The position numbers and the translations under genes were made by a program. Shown in pieces: positions 9,510 through 17,311 of a stretch of 64,000 bases of DNA. The stretch comes from Streptomyces atroolivaceus (GTDB lineage: Bacteria > Actinomycetota > Actinomycetes > Streptomycetales > Streptomycetaceae). The notes under the pieces were generated by a model, which had not been told where the DNA came from, did not search any database, and worked only from the letters and a program-made list of their open reading frames with translations. Every line of letters starts with the position of its first letter. Positions within the stretch are counted from its first letter, which is position 1. The stretch lies in assembly GCF_000717025.1 (NCBI RefSeq), contig NZ_JNXG01000022.1:1-64000 (forward strand). Reading direction: 5' to 3'.

Positions 9510-10807
9510 ACGTCCTCCGCATCCGTCGCAGGGTCGTGCATGTCGGGTATGAACCGGGTGTTGCCCATGGGCCCCATGAGTCGCGTCCGTTCACTGTGGC
9601 GTCCGCCGGCCGGCGGGTAGACCGTGGCGTGCCTGAGGTACTGCTGGGCGGCCACCTCGACCACCTGGGGAAGGATCTGGCCGAACGCCTCCATACTGGG
9701 CACCCCCTTGGCCGCGACACGGCAGAAGGCCCGCCCCTGCCGCATCTTGACCGGCATCGTCTGCTCGAGCTTCTCGGTCAGTTCGGCCTCGGCCGCCCTG
9801 CTCTGATGGTCCTCCCTGCACCAGGGGACGACCATGGTCACCCAGGGCCGGTTCTCCCGGTCGAAGGCGGCCAGCCGCCGTCTCAGGTCCTCGTCCTGCA
9901 GGGCCCAGCGGTCGACGAGGAGGATCTCCGGGGTACTGGGCGGCTGCTTGCCTTCCCGCTGCCCGGGTTCCTCGTCGAACGACGTGACGACGGCCTGGTA
10001 GTTGAGGGACCGCACGAGCTCCTCGGCGACGTAGGCCAGGGGTCTGGCCGCGGCCGGGTGGTACGGGTTCCACTCCTGCGGATTGTCGCCGTAGTACTCC
10101 GGGTTCCTGCCTTCCGGCAGGTCGTGGCGGGTGGGGGCGGCGATGCTGATCCGCATGGGCCTCGGGGCGCCCGCTCCGCTGCCCGGTGCGCCGAAGGCGC
10201 TGGGGACGAGGCGGAAGTCGAGGGGTCTGCCCGAGCCGATCTGCACGGTGTCCGCGACGTGGACGATGCGTTTGGCCAGATGGTAGACGGCCTGCTCGTA
10301 GTCCTGGGCGAACAGCGTGAGCTTGATCAGCCCGTAGAGGCCGTCGCTGACGTACCGGTCACCGAAGTCCCGGTGATTGAACTGTAACCGTTCGGCCGGT
10401 CCCGGCAGTTGGCTCGGCTGCACCGGCACCCAGAGCGCGGGGACGATCGCCTCGGCGGGCTGATTCGACCGGGCCCGGTGATGAATGGCGCGCTGTTCGA
10501 AGGCGTACCACTCCTTACCGCACATCTCGCTGGCGAAGTAGCGCGGCGAGAACAGCGGGACGAAGACCCGGCAGTTGGCCAGGACATTCCCCAGCCGCTC
10601 GGACCAGCCCTCTCCGGAGCGTATCTCCCGGTCCATGAAGCCGGCCGGAGATCCCGCGGGGAGATTGGTCATCGCCATCACATGACCGCAGAGATCTTGG
10701 AAAAGCCGTTCGACCCACATGTCCGGGTCCGATCCACCGCCGTACCCCGGTGTATGCGCGTAGCTCAGAAAAAAGTACGGCCGATGGTCCGCTCGCTGTT
10801 GCGTCAT
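9506..10807 (-). CDS. fxsC: FxsC: TIR-like protein of the FxSxx-COOH system
   Basis: 433 aa. Residues 9-140 are TIR-like: PYFFLSYAH begins strand A, VFVPLFSPRY is the core strand, and CGKEWYAF places Glu99 where NAD-cleaving TIR domains carry the catalytic acid. The second half (RISIAAPTRHDLP onward) looks like a further Rossmann-type domain without clear catalytic residues; the C-terminus is low-complexity. ATG 10807 opens directly onto the domain. It overlaps fxsT by 4 nt and lies 150 nt after fxsB. By family membership it is the TIR-like component; whether it cleaves NAD is inference. Confidence 0.88.
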   Translation of the reverse strand: MTQQRADHRPYFFLSYAHTPGYGGGSDPDMWVERLFQDLCGHVMAMTNLPAGSPAGFMDREIRSGEGWSERLGNVLANCRVFVPLFSPRYFASEMCGKEWYAFEQRAIHHRARSNQPAEAIVPALWVPVQPSQLPGPAERLQFNHRDFGDRYVSDGLYGLIKLTLFAQDYEQAVYHLAKRIVHVADTVQIGSGRPLDFRLVPSAFGAPGSGAGAPRPMRISIAAPTRHDLPEGRNPEYYGDNPQEWNPYHPAAARPLAYVAEELVRSLNYQAVVTSFDEEPGQREGKQPPSTPEILLVDRWALQDEDLRRRLAAFDRENRPWVTMVVPWCREDHQSRAAEAELTEKLEQTMPVKMRQGRAFCRVAAKGVPSMEAFGQILPQVVEVAAQQYLRHATVYPPAGGRHSERTRLMGPMGNTRFIPDMHDPATDAEDV

Positions 10808-10957
10808 GCGTGCACACGACCCCCGTCCTGTGTGAGCACCCGCATCCCAGGACTATGGAGAGGGTGCGAGCGAATTCATCATTCCGGAGCGGACTGTGCT
10901 CCACCCCCATGGCGTTCGGTCAATCAACGCCGCTTTTCAGTCATCCATACCCAGGAT

Positions 10958-13234
10958 TCATCGAACAGGTTCGAGATCCACGGCATTCATGAGGATGTTC
11001 ATCCCACTTGTCCCATGTACACCTCTCACCTCGTCCCGGAGTGCCCTCAGCAGCCGCATTCCCCCGACGGTCGGCTCGGCCGCACCGTCCATCATGTCGA
11101 GCGCCTCCGGCACTCCGTCCAGGAATCCGGGAAAGAGGAAGGAAAGTCCCACACGTTCGTATGTGCCGGCCAGCAGTCCGGAGAAAGGGACCCTTGTATT
11201 CCGCTCCCAGGGCAGCCGGTACTCCCACGCCCCGTCCAGTGCGTGGAGATCCGTGACATCGAGGAGGGCGCGCAGTCCCGTCTGCCGCAGACCGCGCATC
11301 AACGCGAGGGCGAGCTCCTGGCCGTCCCCCGTCATCATGAGCCCGACGGCCCCGTAGCCGTGCGGCCGCTTCGCGTTCCGGCCGGCCACGAGCGGGGTCA
11401 GCGTGGTCAGGCTCCCCGCGGCCTCCGCCGTCTGCCGGGGCGCGGCCCTCTCCAGCAGCTCCCACGCCCTGCCGACGGCCTCGGTCCAGGACTCCGCCTC
11501 CGCCCGGCCCAGACGGGGCGCGGCCGGAGCCTCGAAGCAGTCCCGGTAGGGGTCCACGTCGTCGAGGGCGAGCCGGAGCGCTCCCCCGACGGTGCAGTGA
11601 CGGACCGGGAGCCACTCGGGACCGTCCGCCCCCCTCGGTACGATCCGTTCACCGCCGGTCTCCCGCCGGACCGAGAGCCCCTCGCCGACGGCTCGCACCC
11701 GGGCCCGGCCCGCCTCGCCCGGCTCCGCGAGGCGCAGCTCGCCGAGCGTGGGCAGGAAGAGCCTGCCGTCCCGGTAGTCCGCAGGCACCTCCAGGTCGAG
11801 ACCGGAGCGCACCGCTGCAGCCGCCACGTAGGACGGCAGCCGCAGTGCCTGACCGACGGCTCCGGGCCTTTCGGCGTGCAGCCCTTCCAGGACGTCCAGC
11901 AGCCAGGTACGCGTGTACGGGTGCGCCAGGACGCGGTCGAGCCCGGCGGCGCCCTCGCCGGAGGACTCCAGCACGCCCGCGAGCCCCCAGGCCTCGTCCC
12001 AGCGGGCGCCGCCGCGGCCGTCCAGAGCGTCGTGGAGGCCGGCGAGGAGCGTCCGGGTCAGGTCGTGCTGCTCGGCGGCCAGTTCATGCCGGTCGTTCAG
12101 CGCAGGGGACACGGTGACCGCGCTCGTGCGCGCCTCGATCCCCCGCACCAGCGCCTCCAGGTCGGCGCAGTAGACGGACGGATTGTCGAAGGCGTTCGCC
12201 GAGCGGTAGCGGTGCGTGTAGAGCCCGCCGCCGCAGGACCGTACGACGGGGCACCGGCGGCACGTCTCGCTGACGCCTGCCAGACCGAGCTGCCGCGCCC
12301 GGACCCCGGGATGGGCGGCGACGTCGTCGAAGGAGTGCGAGAACACGTCGAATCCGGTGGCCGCGGCGCCCTCGTAGGCGCTCTTGAGGGAGTCGACCTG
12401 CTCCAGCTGGCCGTCGGTCTCGACGACCACCAGGTCGGTGGGGGCGAGCCCGAGGGACTCGGTGAGGCTCGGGCCGCCGCTCAGCGTGGAGAGCACCGAG
12501 GAGAACAGCCGCACCGGGACGGGTGAGCCCTCCTCCTGCCAGCGGTCGAAGACCGCGAGGAGCCACTCGGCGTAGGCCGTGGGCGATCCGTCGGGGCGGG
12601 GCGGCGGCTCGTCCCATGTGGCGTGCGGGAGGAGGAAGTCGATGAGCGGGGGGTCGAGCGCGACCAGGGCGTCCAGCACCGCGTGGGGGTCGTTCCGGAT
12701 GTCGATGGTGCACAGGAGACCGAGATCGAGGTGGCGGTAGCGGTCCTGCCGGAGCAGCTCGACCGCCTTCAGCACGAGGGGATGGCTGCTGCGTCCGTCC
12801 GCGAAGCGCCGGTGCCGGTCGTTGGCCGCACGGTCGCCGTCCAGGGAGATACCCACCTTGACGCCGAACTCGTCGAAGAGGTCCAGATACCGGGGGCTGA
12901 GCTGAAGGCCGTTGGTGTGGATCCGGAGGTCGAGGTCCGCGACGCCCGACAGGGCGGAACCGAACTCCTCGCATACGCGCCGCAGACGGGCGGGGCCCGC
13001 CAGCAGAGGCTCCCCTCCGTGCAGGATCACTGACACGGAGGGCAGTGCGTGTGTCTTTGCGTGTTCAGCCAGGCGCTGTGCCGTCTTGGCGATGACGTGA
13101 TCAGAAATCGTCTTGGGCCGGGTTCTCCAGCTCTGATCCGCATGTTCATAGACATAACAATGATCGCAGGCGAGGTCACACCTGCTGTGAACCTTCAGAA
13201 CGATTTCGCGGAACGGGACCGCGGGGCCTGTCAT
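10958..13234 (-). CDS. fxsB: FxsB: radical SAM/SPASM cyclophane-forming maturase with degenerate HEXXH-type C-terminal domain
   Basis: 758 aa. The radical SAM cluster motif C-x3-C-x2-C is in CDLACDHC (Cys19, 23, 26); GGEPL and further barrel strands follow, and SPASM-type cysteines lie near 335-370 (CRRCPVVRSCGGG and PSVYC). FxsB maturases join an aromatic side chain to the beta carbon of the residue two places on, making three-residue cyclophanes; here the target is probably Phe-Asn-Ser of FxsA. Residues about 400-745 match the fused HEXXH-motif domain found in many FxsB proteins, but the expected HEFQH-type site reads RGLRQ just before ALLDVTDL, so the metal site looks lost. It starts 110 nt after fxsA. 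Confidence 0.92.
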   Translation of the reverse strand: MTGPAVPFREIVLKVHSRCDLACDHCYVYEHADQSWRTRPKTISDHVIAKTAQRLAEHAKTHALPSVSVILHGGEPLLAGPARLRRVCEEFGSALSGVADLDLRIHTNGLQLSPRYLDLFDEFGVKVGISLDGDRAANDRHRRFADGRSSHPLVLKAVELLRQDRYRHLDLGLLCTIDIRNDPHAVLDALVALDPPLIDFLLPHATWDEPPPRPDGSPTAYAEWLLAVFDRWQEEGSPVPVRLFSSVLSTLSGGPSLTESLGLAPTDLVVVETDGQLEQVDSLKSAYEGAAATGFDVFSHSFDDVAAHPGVRARQLGLAGVSETCRRCPVVRSCGGGLYTHRYRSANAFDNPSVYCADLEALVRGIEARTSAVTVSPALNDRHELAAEQHDLTRTLLAGLHDALDGRGGARWDEAWGLAGVLESSGEGAAGLDRVLAHPYTRTWLLDVLEGLHAERPGAVGQALRLPSYVAAAAVRSGLDLEVPADYRDGRLFLPTLGELRLAEPGEAGRARVRAVGEGLSVRRETGGERIVPRGADGPEWLPVRHCTVGGALRLALDDVDPYRDCFEAPAAPRLGRAEAESWTEAVGRAWELLERAAPRQTAEAAGSLTTLTPLVAGRNAKRPHGYGAVGLMMTGDGQELALALMRGLRQTGLRALLDVTDLHALDGAWEYRLPWERNTRVPFSGLLAGTYERVGLSFLFPGFLDGVPEALDMMDGAAEPTVGGMRLLRALRDEVRGVHGTSGMNILMNAVDLEPVR

Positions 13235-13344
13235 TCCACCACTCTAGTCCAGCCGCGCCTTGGATCCGGCCGACGACGACGGAAGACGATCGGCCGAACG
13301 GGTGGAATTCTTGACGCTTTACGGCACCGGCTTCCCCGCTGTTC

Positions 13345-13509
13345 CTACAGCGAGGAGTTGAATGTGGAGATCTGTGTCGGGCGACCGCCTGCCGTCGCGA
13401 GCACCCGGCCCATCTTCCTGGCTGCTGCACTGCCGGATGCTTCGATCTTCGCAAGCGGCACACGACGCTTCGCGACAGCGAATGTCGGAGTGGATTCGTA
13501 GGTCTTCAC
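13345..13509 (-). CDS. fxsA: FxsA: FxSxx-COOH RiPP precursor peptide
   Basis: 54-aa precursor. The last five residues before TAG (13345-13347) are F-N-S-S-L, an exact fit to the family rule of Phe at -5 and Ser at -3 from the free C-terminus. A PLAKIEASG segment and MGRVLA upstream resemble the leader of other FxsA peptides as I recall them. GTG 13509 is chosen because GAGGA lies 5 nt upstream; a longer frame from GTG 13539 has no such site. The maturase FxsB follows 110 nt downstream on the same strand. The likely modification is a Phe-to-Ser cyclophane in FNS. Neither leader cleavage nor export gene is evident. Confidence 0.85.
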   Translation of the reverse strand: MKTYESTPTFAVAKRRVPLAKIEASGSAAARKMGRVLATAGGRPTQISTFNSSL

Positions 13510-13584
13510 GGCCGTCCTCGATGGGCTCGTTCCGGACACGGAAACAGCACCGGCACCTGCACCATTGCAGTGTCCGGCGGCACG

Positions 13585-13612
13585 ACTTTACTCTCATGGC
13601 CCCGGTGCGCAA
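13585..13612 (-). promoter_or_regulatory. possible fxsA promoter
   Basis: Read on the minus strand: -35 TTGCGC (13607-13612), a 16-nt spacer and -10 TAAAGT (13585-13590), placing a start near 13578, about 70 nt before the fxsA GTG. The -10 fits TAnnnT. The two TCGGGTTAC repeats lie just upstream. Confidence 0.4.
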
Positions 13613-13628
13613 CTCGACTCGTACAGCC

Positions 13629-13677
13629 GTAACCCGAGTGATTTCCGCAGAACTACTCCGAATGAGCGGTAACCCGA
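13629..13677. repeat. two direct repeats 40 nt apart in the fxsA/SLATT divergent region
   Basis: GTAACCCGA occurs at 13629-13637 and again at 13669-13677, exactly 40 nt (close to four helical turns) apart. They sit between the divergent fxsA and SLATT genes and upstream of the proposed fxsA promoter, so they could be operator half-sites. No regulator is known. Confidence 0.4.
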
Positions 13678-13720
13678 TCCAAGGGCCGGGGTGACCACTA
13701 CATCGAATACAGGAGTGATC

Positions 13721-14650
13721 ATGACGGCGATTCCCGGACCACTCCAGAGCATGGTCTTCAGGAGCGCTGATCTGCCCGCGCTCTTCCACCACACCGACGC
13801 CGTCGCCGTCGCACGTCAGCGGGAGGCGGTCAACACCACCCGCATACAGCTGGTCCTGCTCGTCGTGGGCACCGTGCCGGCTGCCCTGCCCTGGCACGCC
13901 GAGGTCGGGACCGACATACAACTCCTCGATGGTATCGCGGTGTTGGCCTATCTCGGTGTCCTGATCGCGACCTATCTCGGCTCCAGGCGCAAAGCAAAGT
14001 CGCACTGGCAACTCAACCGCTCCGCCGCCGAGTTCATCAAGTCGAACTGCTGGCGCTACGCGGTCCACGGCTCCCCCTTCGACTCCGCGGTCCAGCACCC
14101 CGAGGCGGTCTTCGCCAGCCGCCTCGAGGAGGGGCTCCAGGAGCTGCGGAAGGTCGGCTGGGACGACCCGCGCGAGGAGATGGCCGACTCGGGCGGCGGT
14201 CTCATCACCGCGTCCATGCGGGAGTTGCGGGACAAGGCGTTCACCGTACGCAAGGAGACGTACATCCGCGACAGACTGATCGAGCAGCGGCGCTGGTACC
14301 GCAGGCGCAGACTGGTGTCGCGGCGCGGTGCCCTCGTCTGGTCGAGCACCATCGCCGCGCTGACCCTGCCGGCACTGGTCCTCGCCGTCCTGCAGACCTT
14401 CGGCGGCGCCGGGTCGTTCGCACTGACGGGGACGTTCTCCGCCGCCGCTGCGGCCTTTCTCGCCTGGAACGAGATGCGCCGTCATCACCCTCTGGTGAGC
14501 GCGCACTCCCTGGTCGAGGAGGACCTGGAGAACATGCAGGCCGCGATGGAGACCACGCTCACCGAGCGGCAGTGGGCGGCCGCCGTCTTCGAGACCGAAC
14601 GGATCGTCTCCCCCGAACACACGGACTGGCTGGTCAGGCACCGGGTGTGA
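13721..14650 (+). CDS. SLATT/DUF4231-type membrane protein
   Basis: 309 aa. ATG 13721 is chosen for AGGAG 5 nt upstream; an in-frame GTG at 13691 lacks one. Two pairs of membrane segments are visible: about residues 40-95 (IQLVLLVVGTVPAAL and IAVLAYLGVLIATYLG) and about 205-255 (LVWSSTIAALTLPALVLAV and FALTGTFSAAAAAFLAW). A soluble helical region and an ERRW/RRRRL-type basic stretch lie between them. This duplicated two-helix layout fits SLATT effectors, predicted to form pores in nucleotide-dependent conflict systems. It is divergent from fxsA and converges on a SLOG gene with 12 nt between stops. Effector function is inferred from the family. Confidence 0.75.
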   Translation: MTAIPGPLQSMVFRSADLPALFHHTDAVAVARQREAVNTTRIQLVLLVVGTVPAALPWHAEVGTDIQLLDGIAVLAYLGVLIATYLGSRRKAKSHWQLNRSAAEFIKSNCWRYAVHGSPFDSAVQHPEAVFASRLEEGLQELRKVGWDDPREEMADSGGGLITASMRELRDKAFTVRKETYIRDRLIEQRRWYRRRRLVSRRGALVWSSTIAALTLPALVLAVLQTFGGAGSFALTGTFSAAAAAFLAWNEMRRHHPLVSAHSLVEEDLENMQAAMETTLTERQWAAAVFETERIVSPEHTDWLVRHRV

Positions 14651-14662
14651 GCGCGGACGGGC

Positions 14663-15142
14663 TCAGTCGCGCTCCACCCCGTCGCGCCAGATGACGGTGA
14701 CCGGCCGCCCCAGACCGCGGGCGTACGCCACGATGTCGCCGGTGCCTCCGAGACCGCGCGCGGGCCGGCCGTCCCAGACCGCGAGCAGCCGGTCGCAGTG
14801 GTCGGCGATGTAGGCGCCCGCAGCGAAGTAGGCCTCGTCGGTGGAGTGCGGGAAGTCCAGCCGGATCTCACGGGCGGCCCGGGCCTTGAGCATGCGGTAC
14901 TGCCGCAGTTCGGCCTCGTCGGCGAAGCCGGCCTCGTAGTCCCCGCTGGGGATGACCACGGTCAGCTCCGCGCCGTGGGCCAGGGCGACGTCGGCGAAGA
15001 GCTGGTCCGCGCCGACCGCCAGGCTGGAGAGCGCCTCCAGGGAGCCCTCGTGTCCGCACAGTGCCGCCTTCAGCCCCTCCAGCACGTGCGCGTGGACCTC
15101 CTGGGGGATGGAGCGGTGACCGGTCACTCCGATGCGTTTCAC
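14663..15142 (-). CDS. SLOG-fold (LOG/DprA-like) nucleotide-binding protein
   Basis: 159 aa. GTG 15142 is chosen because it gives the natural N-terminus VKRIGVTGHRS; the frame upstream is unrelated. A Rossmann-like glycine/His start (GVTGHRS), an AVGADQLFADVAL segment and VVIPSGDYEAGF match SLOG-superfamily proteins that bind or cleave nucleotide-derived ligands. SLOG proteins are commonly paired with SLATT membrane effectors; here the two genes face each other 12 nt apart. I infer a sensor or ligand-processing partner. Enzymatic activity cannot be decided. Confidence 0.72.
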   Translation of the reverse strand: MKRIGVTGHRSIPQEVHAHVLEGLKAALCGHEGSLEALSSLAVGADQLFADVALAHGAELTVVIPSGDYEAGFADEAELRQYRMLKARAAREIRLDFPHSTDEAYFAAGAYIADHCDRLLAVWDGRPARGLGGTGDIVAYARGLGRPVTVIWRDGVERD

Positions 15143-15274
15143 GGATCTGGAACCCCCTGGTGTCTGCCGGGGGCTCCCGGAGGGCACCCCTCCGGACGGG
15201 CACAGCGTCCGCCCCCCGTGGTGCCTCTGCGACCGGCCGTCCCGACATCCTCTCAAGAGCCGCCGTCCGGACGG

Positions 15275-15303
15275 GAGCCCCCGCCGCGTATCGGCGGGGG
15301 CTC
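15275..15303 (-). terminator. hairpin terminator of sprB
   Basis: 12-bp perfect stem GAGCCCCCGCCG with 5-nt loop, 26 nt after the sprB stop. Confidence 0.75.
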
Positions 15304-15328
15304 ACGGGAGTGCGCGGTGCCCGGACGG

Positions 15329-16231
15329 TCAGTACACGTTGACGCCGTAGGCGCTCAGCGCTTCGGTCACCGGCTGGAAGAAGGTGGTCCCGCCGGTGGA
15401 ACAGCTGCCGCTGCCCCCCGAGGTGAGACCGATCGCCCGGGGGCCCGAGTGGAGGGGGCCGCCGGAGTCGCCGGGTTCGGCGCACACGTTGGTGCGGATC
15501 ATGCCGTGGACGACGTCGCCGCCGCCGTAGTTGACGGTGGCGTTGAGGCCGGTGACGTAGCCGCTGTGGATCCCTGTGGTGGAGCCCCGCCGGGTGACGG
15601 GCATGCCGACCGTGGCGTTGGCCGCGCTCGTGATGTCCTGGTTGCCGACGGTGCCGGACTTGGTGACCGAGTCGTTGGTGTAGCGGACGATGCCGTAGTC
15701 GTCGACCGGGAAGCTGGAACCCGCGGTGGTGCCGAGGACGATGGTGCGCGCCGGGTCGGCCCACCAGGTGTCGGCGCCGTCGGTGCAGTGGCCGGCCGTC
15801 AGGAAGTAGTAGGTGCTGCCGCTGCGGACGTTGAAGCCGAGGGAGCAGCGCCAGCCCGAGGCGTAGACGGCGTCACCCCCCGAGATCAGCTTGCTGAGCT
15901 TTCCGGGGGTGCGTTCGATCCGCAGGGCCCCCGCGTCGGTTCCGGCGGAATCCTTGATCCTTTCGATCTCCGCCCGCGAGACGGTGCTGTCCACGACGAC
16001 GACCAGCCGTCCGGCCGCCGGATCGACGTTCCAGGCGGTGCCGGCGACGTCGGCTTCGAGCACGGCCTCTCCCGCCGCGCTGAGCCGGTCGGCGCTGTAG
16101 GTGTCGGCCTGGTCGGCGTCGGCCGTGGGGACGGTGAGGGCCGCGAGGGCCAGGAGGCCCGCGGACACGGCCGTGATCCGGCTGCGTCTCGCTGTGCGGC
16201 CGCTGCGGGGGTAGGGGTGCTTGATCCTCAC
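15329..16231 (-). CDS. sprB: Streptogrisin B-like secreted S1 serine protease precursor
   Basis: 300 aa, the usual length of the streptogrisin B precursor. GTG 16231 has GGGAGG 8 nt upstream. The signal peptide has a basic head ([17 protein letters not shown]) and a hydrophobic core ending TADA. The short propeptide ends near residue 115 and mature enzyme should start ISGGDAVY. Triad: His in LTAGHCTDG, Asp in VDDYGIVRY, Ser in PGDSGGPLH. The mature part is nearly the streptogrisin B (Pronase) sequence I know. Exported chymotrypsin-like protease for extracellular protein use. Confidence 0.93.
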   Translation of the reverse strand: MRIKHPYPRSGRTARRSRITAVSAGLLALAALTVPTADADQADTYSADRLSAAGEAVLEADVAGTAWNVDPAAGRLVVVVDSTVSRAEIERIKDSAGTDAGALRIERTPGKLSKLISGGDAVYASGWRCSLGFNVRSGSTYYFLTAGHCTDGADTWWADPARTIVLGTTAGSSFPVDDYGIVRYTNDSVTKSGTVGNQDITSAANATVGMPVTRRGSTTGIHSGYVTGLNATVNYGGGDVVHGMIRTNVCAEPGDSGGPLHSGPRAIGLTSGGSGSCSTGGTTFFQPVTEALSAYGVNVY

Positions 16232-16431
16232 TTGTGATTCCTCCCGAGGGAGTCGGGGGCCCGCCTGTGGGGTGGCCGGACCCGTGAGGCGCGGTCAGGT
16301 AGCACGGACGCGTTCCGAAATGCGTTCGAATTTCGGATTCGTCATGCTTCCGACGGACGCTGCTCGGGAGTATTGGGGGGCGCCGATGCGCCACGCAAGG
16401 GTGCCTTTTCGGCCGTATCGGCACACGGCTG

Positions 16432-16469
16432 CACCGGCCCCGGCAGCCCTGTGGCTGCCGGGGCCGGTG
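16432..16469 (-). terminator. hairpin terminator downstream of the DUF1684 gene
   Basis: Perfect 17-bp stem CACCGGCCCCGGCAGCC with loop CTGT, 32 nt beyond the DUF1684 stop. It marks the end of the minus-strand sulfur operon. Confidence 0.85.
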
Positions 16470-16500
16470 TGCCGGGCCCTTGCGTCCGGGGTGGGACGGC

Positions 16501-17307
16501 TCAGCCGTCGATCCGGTTCCGCTCCCCCGCCGGGACGGCCACGGTGAGGGTGTTGCCCGGGGGCGGGAAGGGGCAGATGAAGTGGTCGGCGAAGGCGCAC
16601 GGTGGAAGCAGCGTGCGGTTGAAGTCGACCCGTACGTTGCCGTTCCCGTCGGGCGCCGGCGGCCGCAGGAAGCGGAAGCGGTAGCTGCTGTCCCCGCTGG
16701 TCGCGTCGGCGAAGACGGCCCAGAGCGAACCGTCGGGCTCGACCGCCACCTGGAGGGTGTGCCTGGCTCCCCGCACGGTGAAGTTGATCTCGCCCGAGAG
16801 CCCCAGCCCCCGCTCACGCCCGTCGGCGTTCTCGACGCGTACGGTCCGGTCGGAGCCGTACGGCCGGAAGGTGCCCTCCAGCGACCACTCGGGGTCGTAC
16901 GGCGTGGCGTCGATGGTCCGGAAGGCTTGACGGGCCGGGGACTTCGGGTCGAAGTCCCGTACCGCCCACAGGCCTTCGCGGCTCAGCAGGACCAGTCGGC
17001 GGTCCCCCTGCGCGACCCTGGACGTGTCGATGGAGCCGCGGTCGGCGCCGAGGCGGATCTCACCGGCCAGCGGCTTGGTGTCGACGGTCAGCCCGTCCTC
17101 CGGGGTGGCGGTGAGCACCACCTCACCGCCCTCCTCACGCCACAGCCCGGGTACGGCCGGAATTCGACCCTCCGGATGGTCGGCGAGCCAGTGCGTGCCG
17201 GTGAGGGAGAGCGGGCCGTGCGGAGCGGCCACGGCTACGATGCGCCCCTCGTGCCAGCGCTGCCAGGCGTGGAACTCCTCGCTGTCCTGCTGTGCGTCCG
17301 TGCTCAT
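16501..17307 (-). CDS. DUF1684 domain protein
   Basis: 268 aa. The C-terminal signature NRTLLPPCAFADHFICPFPPPGN identifies DUF1684, a family of unknown function. Its conserved Cys/His and aromatic residues are intact here. ATG 17307 begins 4 nt after the stop of the luciferase-type monooxygenase, so it is the last gene of that operon. No signal peptide. Its constant company with flavin monooxygenases here suggests a role downstream of the oxidation step, but that is only inference. Confidence 0.85.
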   Translation of the reverse strand: MSTDAQQDSEEFHAWQRWHEGRIVAVAAPHGPLSLTGTHWLADHPEGRIPAVPGLWREEGGEVVLTATPEDGLTVDTKPLAGEIRLGADRGSIDTSRVAQGDRRLVLLSREGLWAVRDFDPKSPARQAFRTIDATPYDPEWSLEGTFRPYGSDRTVRVENADGRERGLGLSGEINFTVRGARHTLQVAVEPDGSLWAVFADATSGDSSYRFRFLRPPAPDGNGNVRVDFNRTLLPPCAFADHFICPFPPPGNTLTVAVPAGERNRIDG

Positions 17308-17311
17308 GCCG

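Noticed and set aside
5535..9620. A 1361-codon open frame on the + strand opposite fxsT
   Set aside because: It is antisense to a clear multidomain protein, has no ribosome binding site and shows Pro/Val/Gly-rich nonsense typical of GC-rich antisense frames.
10808..10957. A second small precursor peptide between fxsB and fxsC
   Set aside because: The only open frame there runs into fxsC out of frame and does not end in FxSxx.
13319..14641. A 440-codon open frame on the minus strand opposite the SLATT gene
   Set aside because: Antisense to a gene with good start, codon pattern and membrane segments; no family resemblance.
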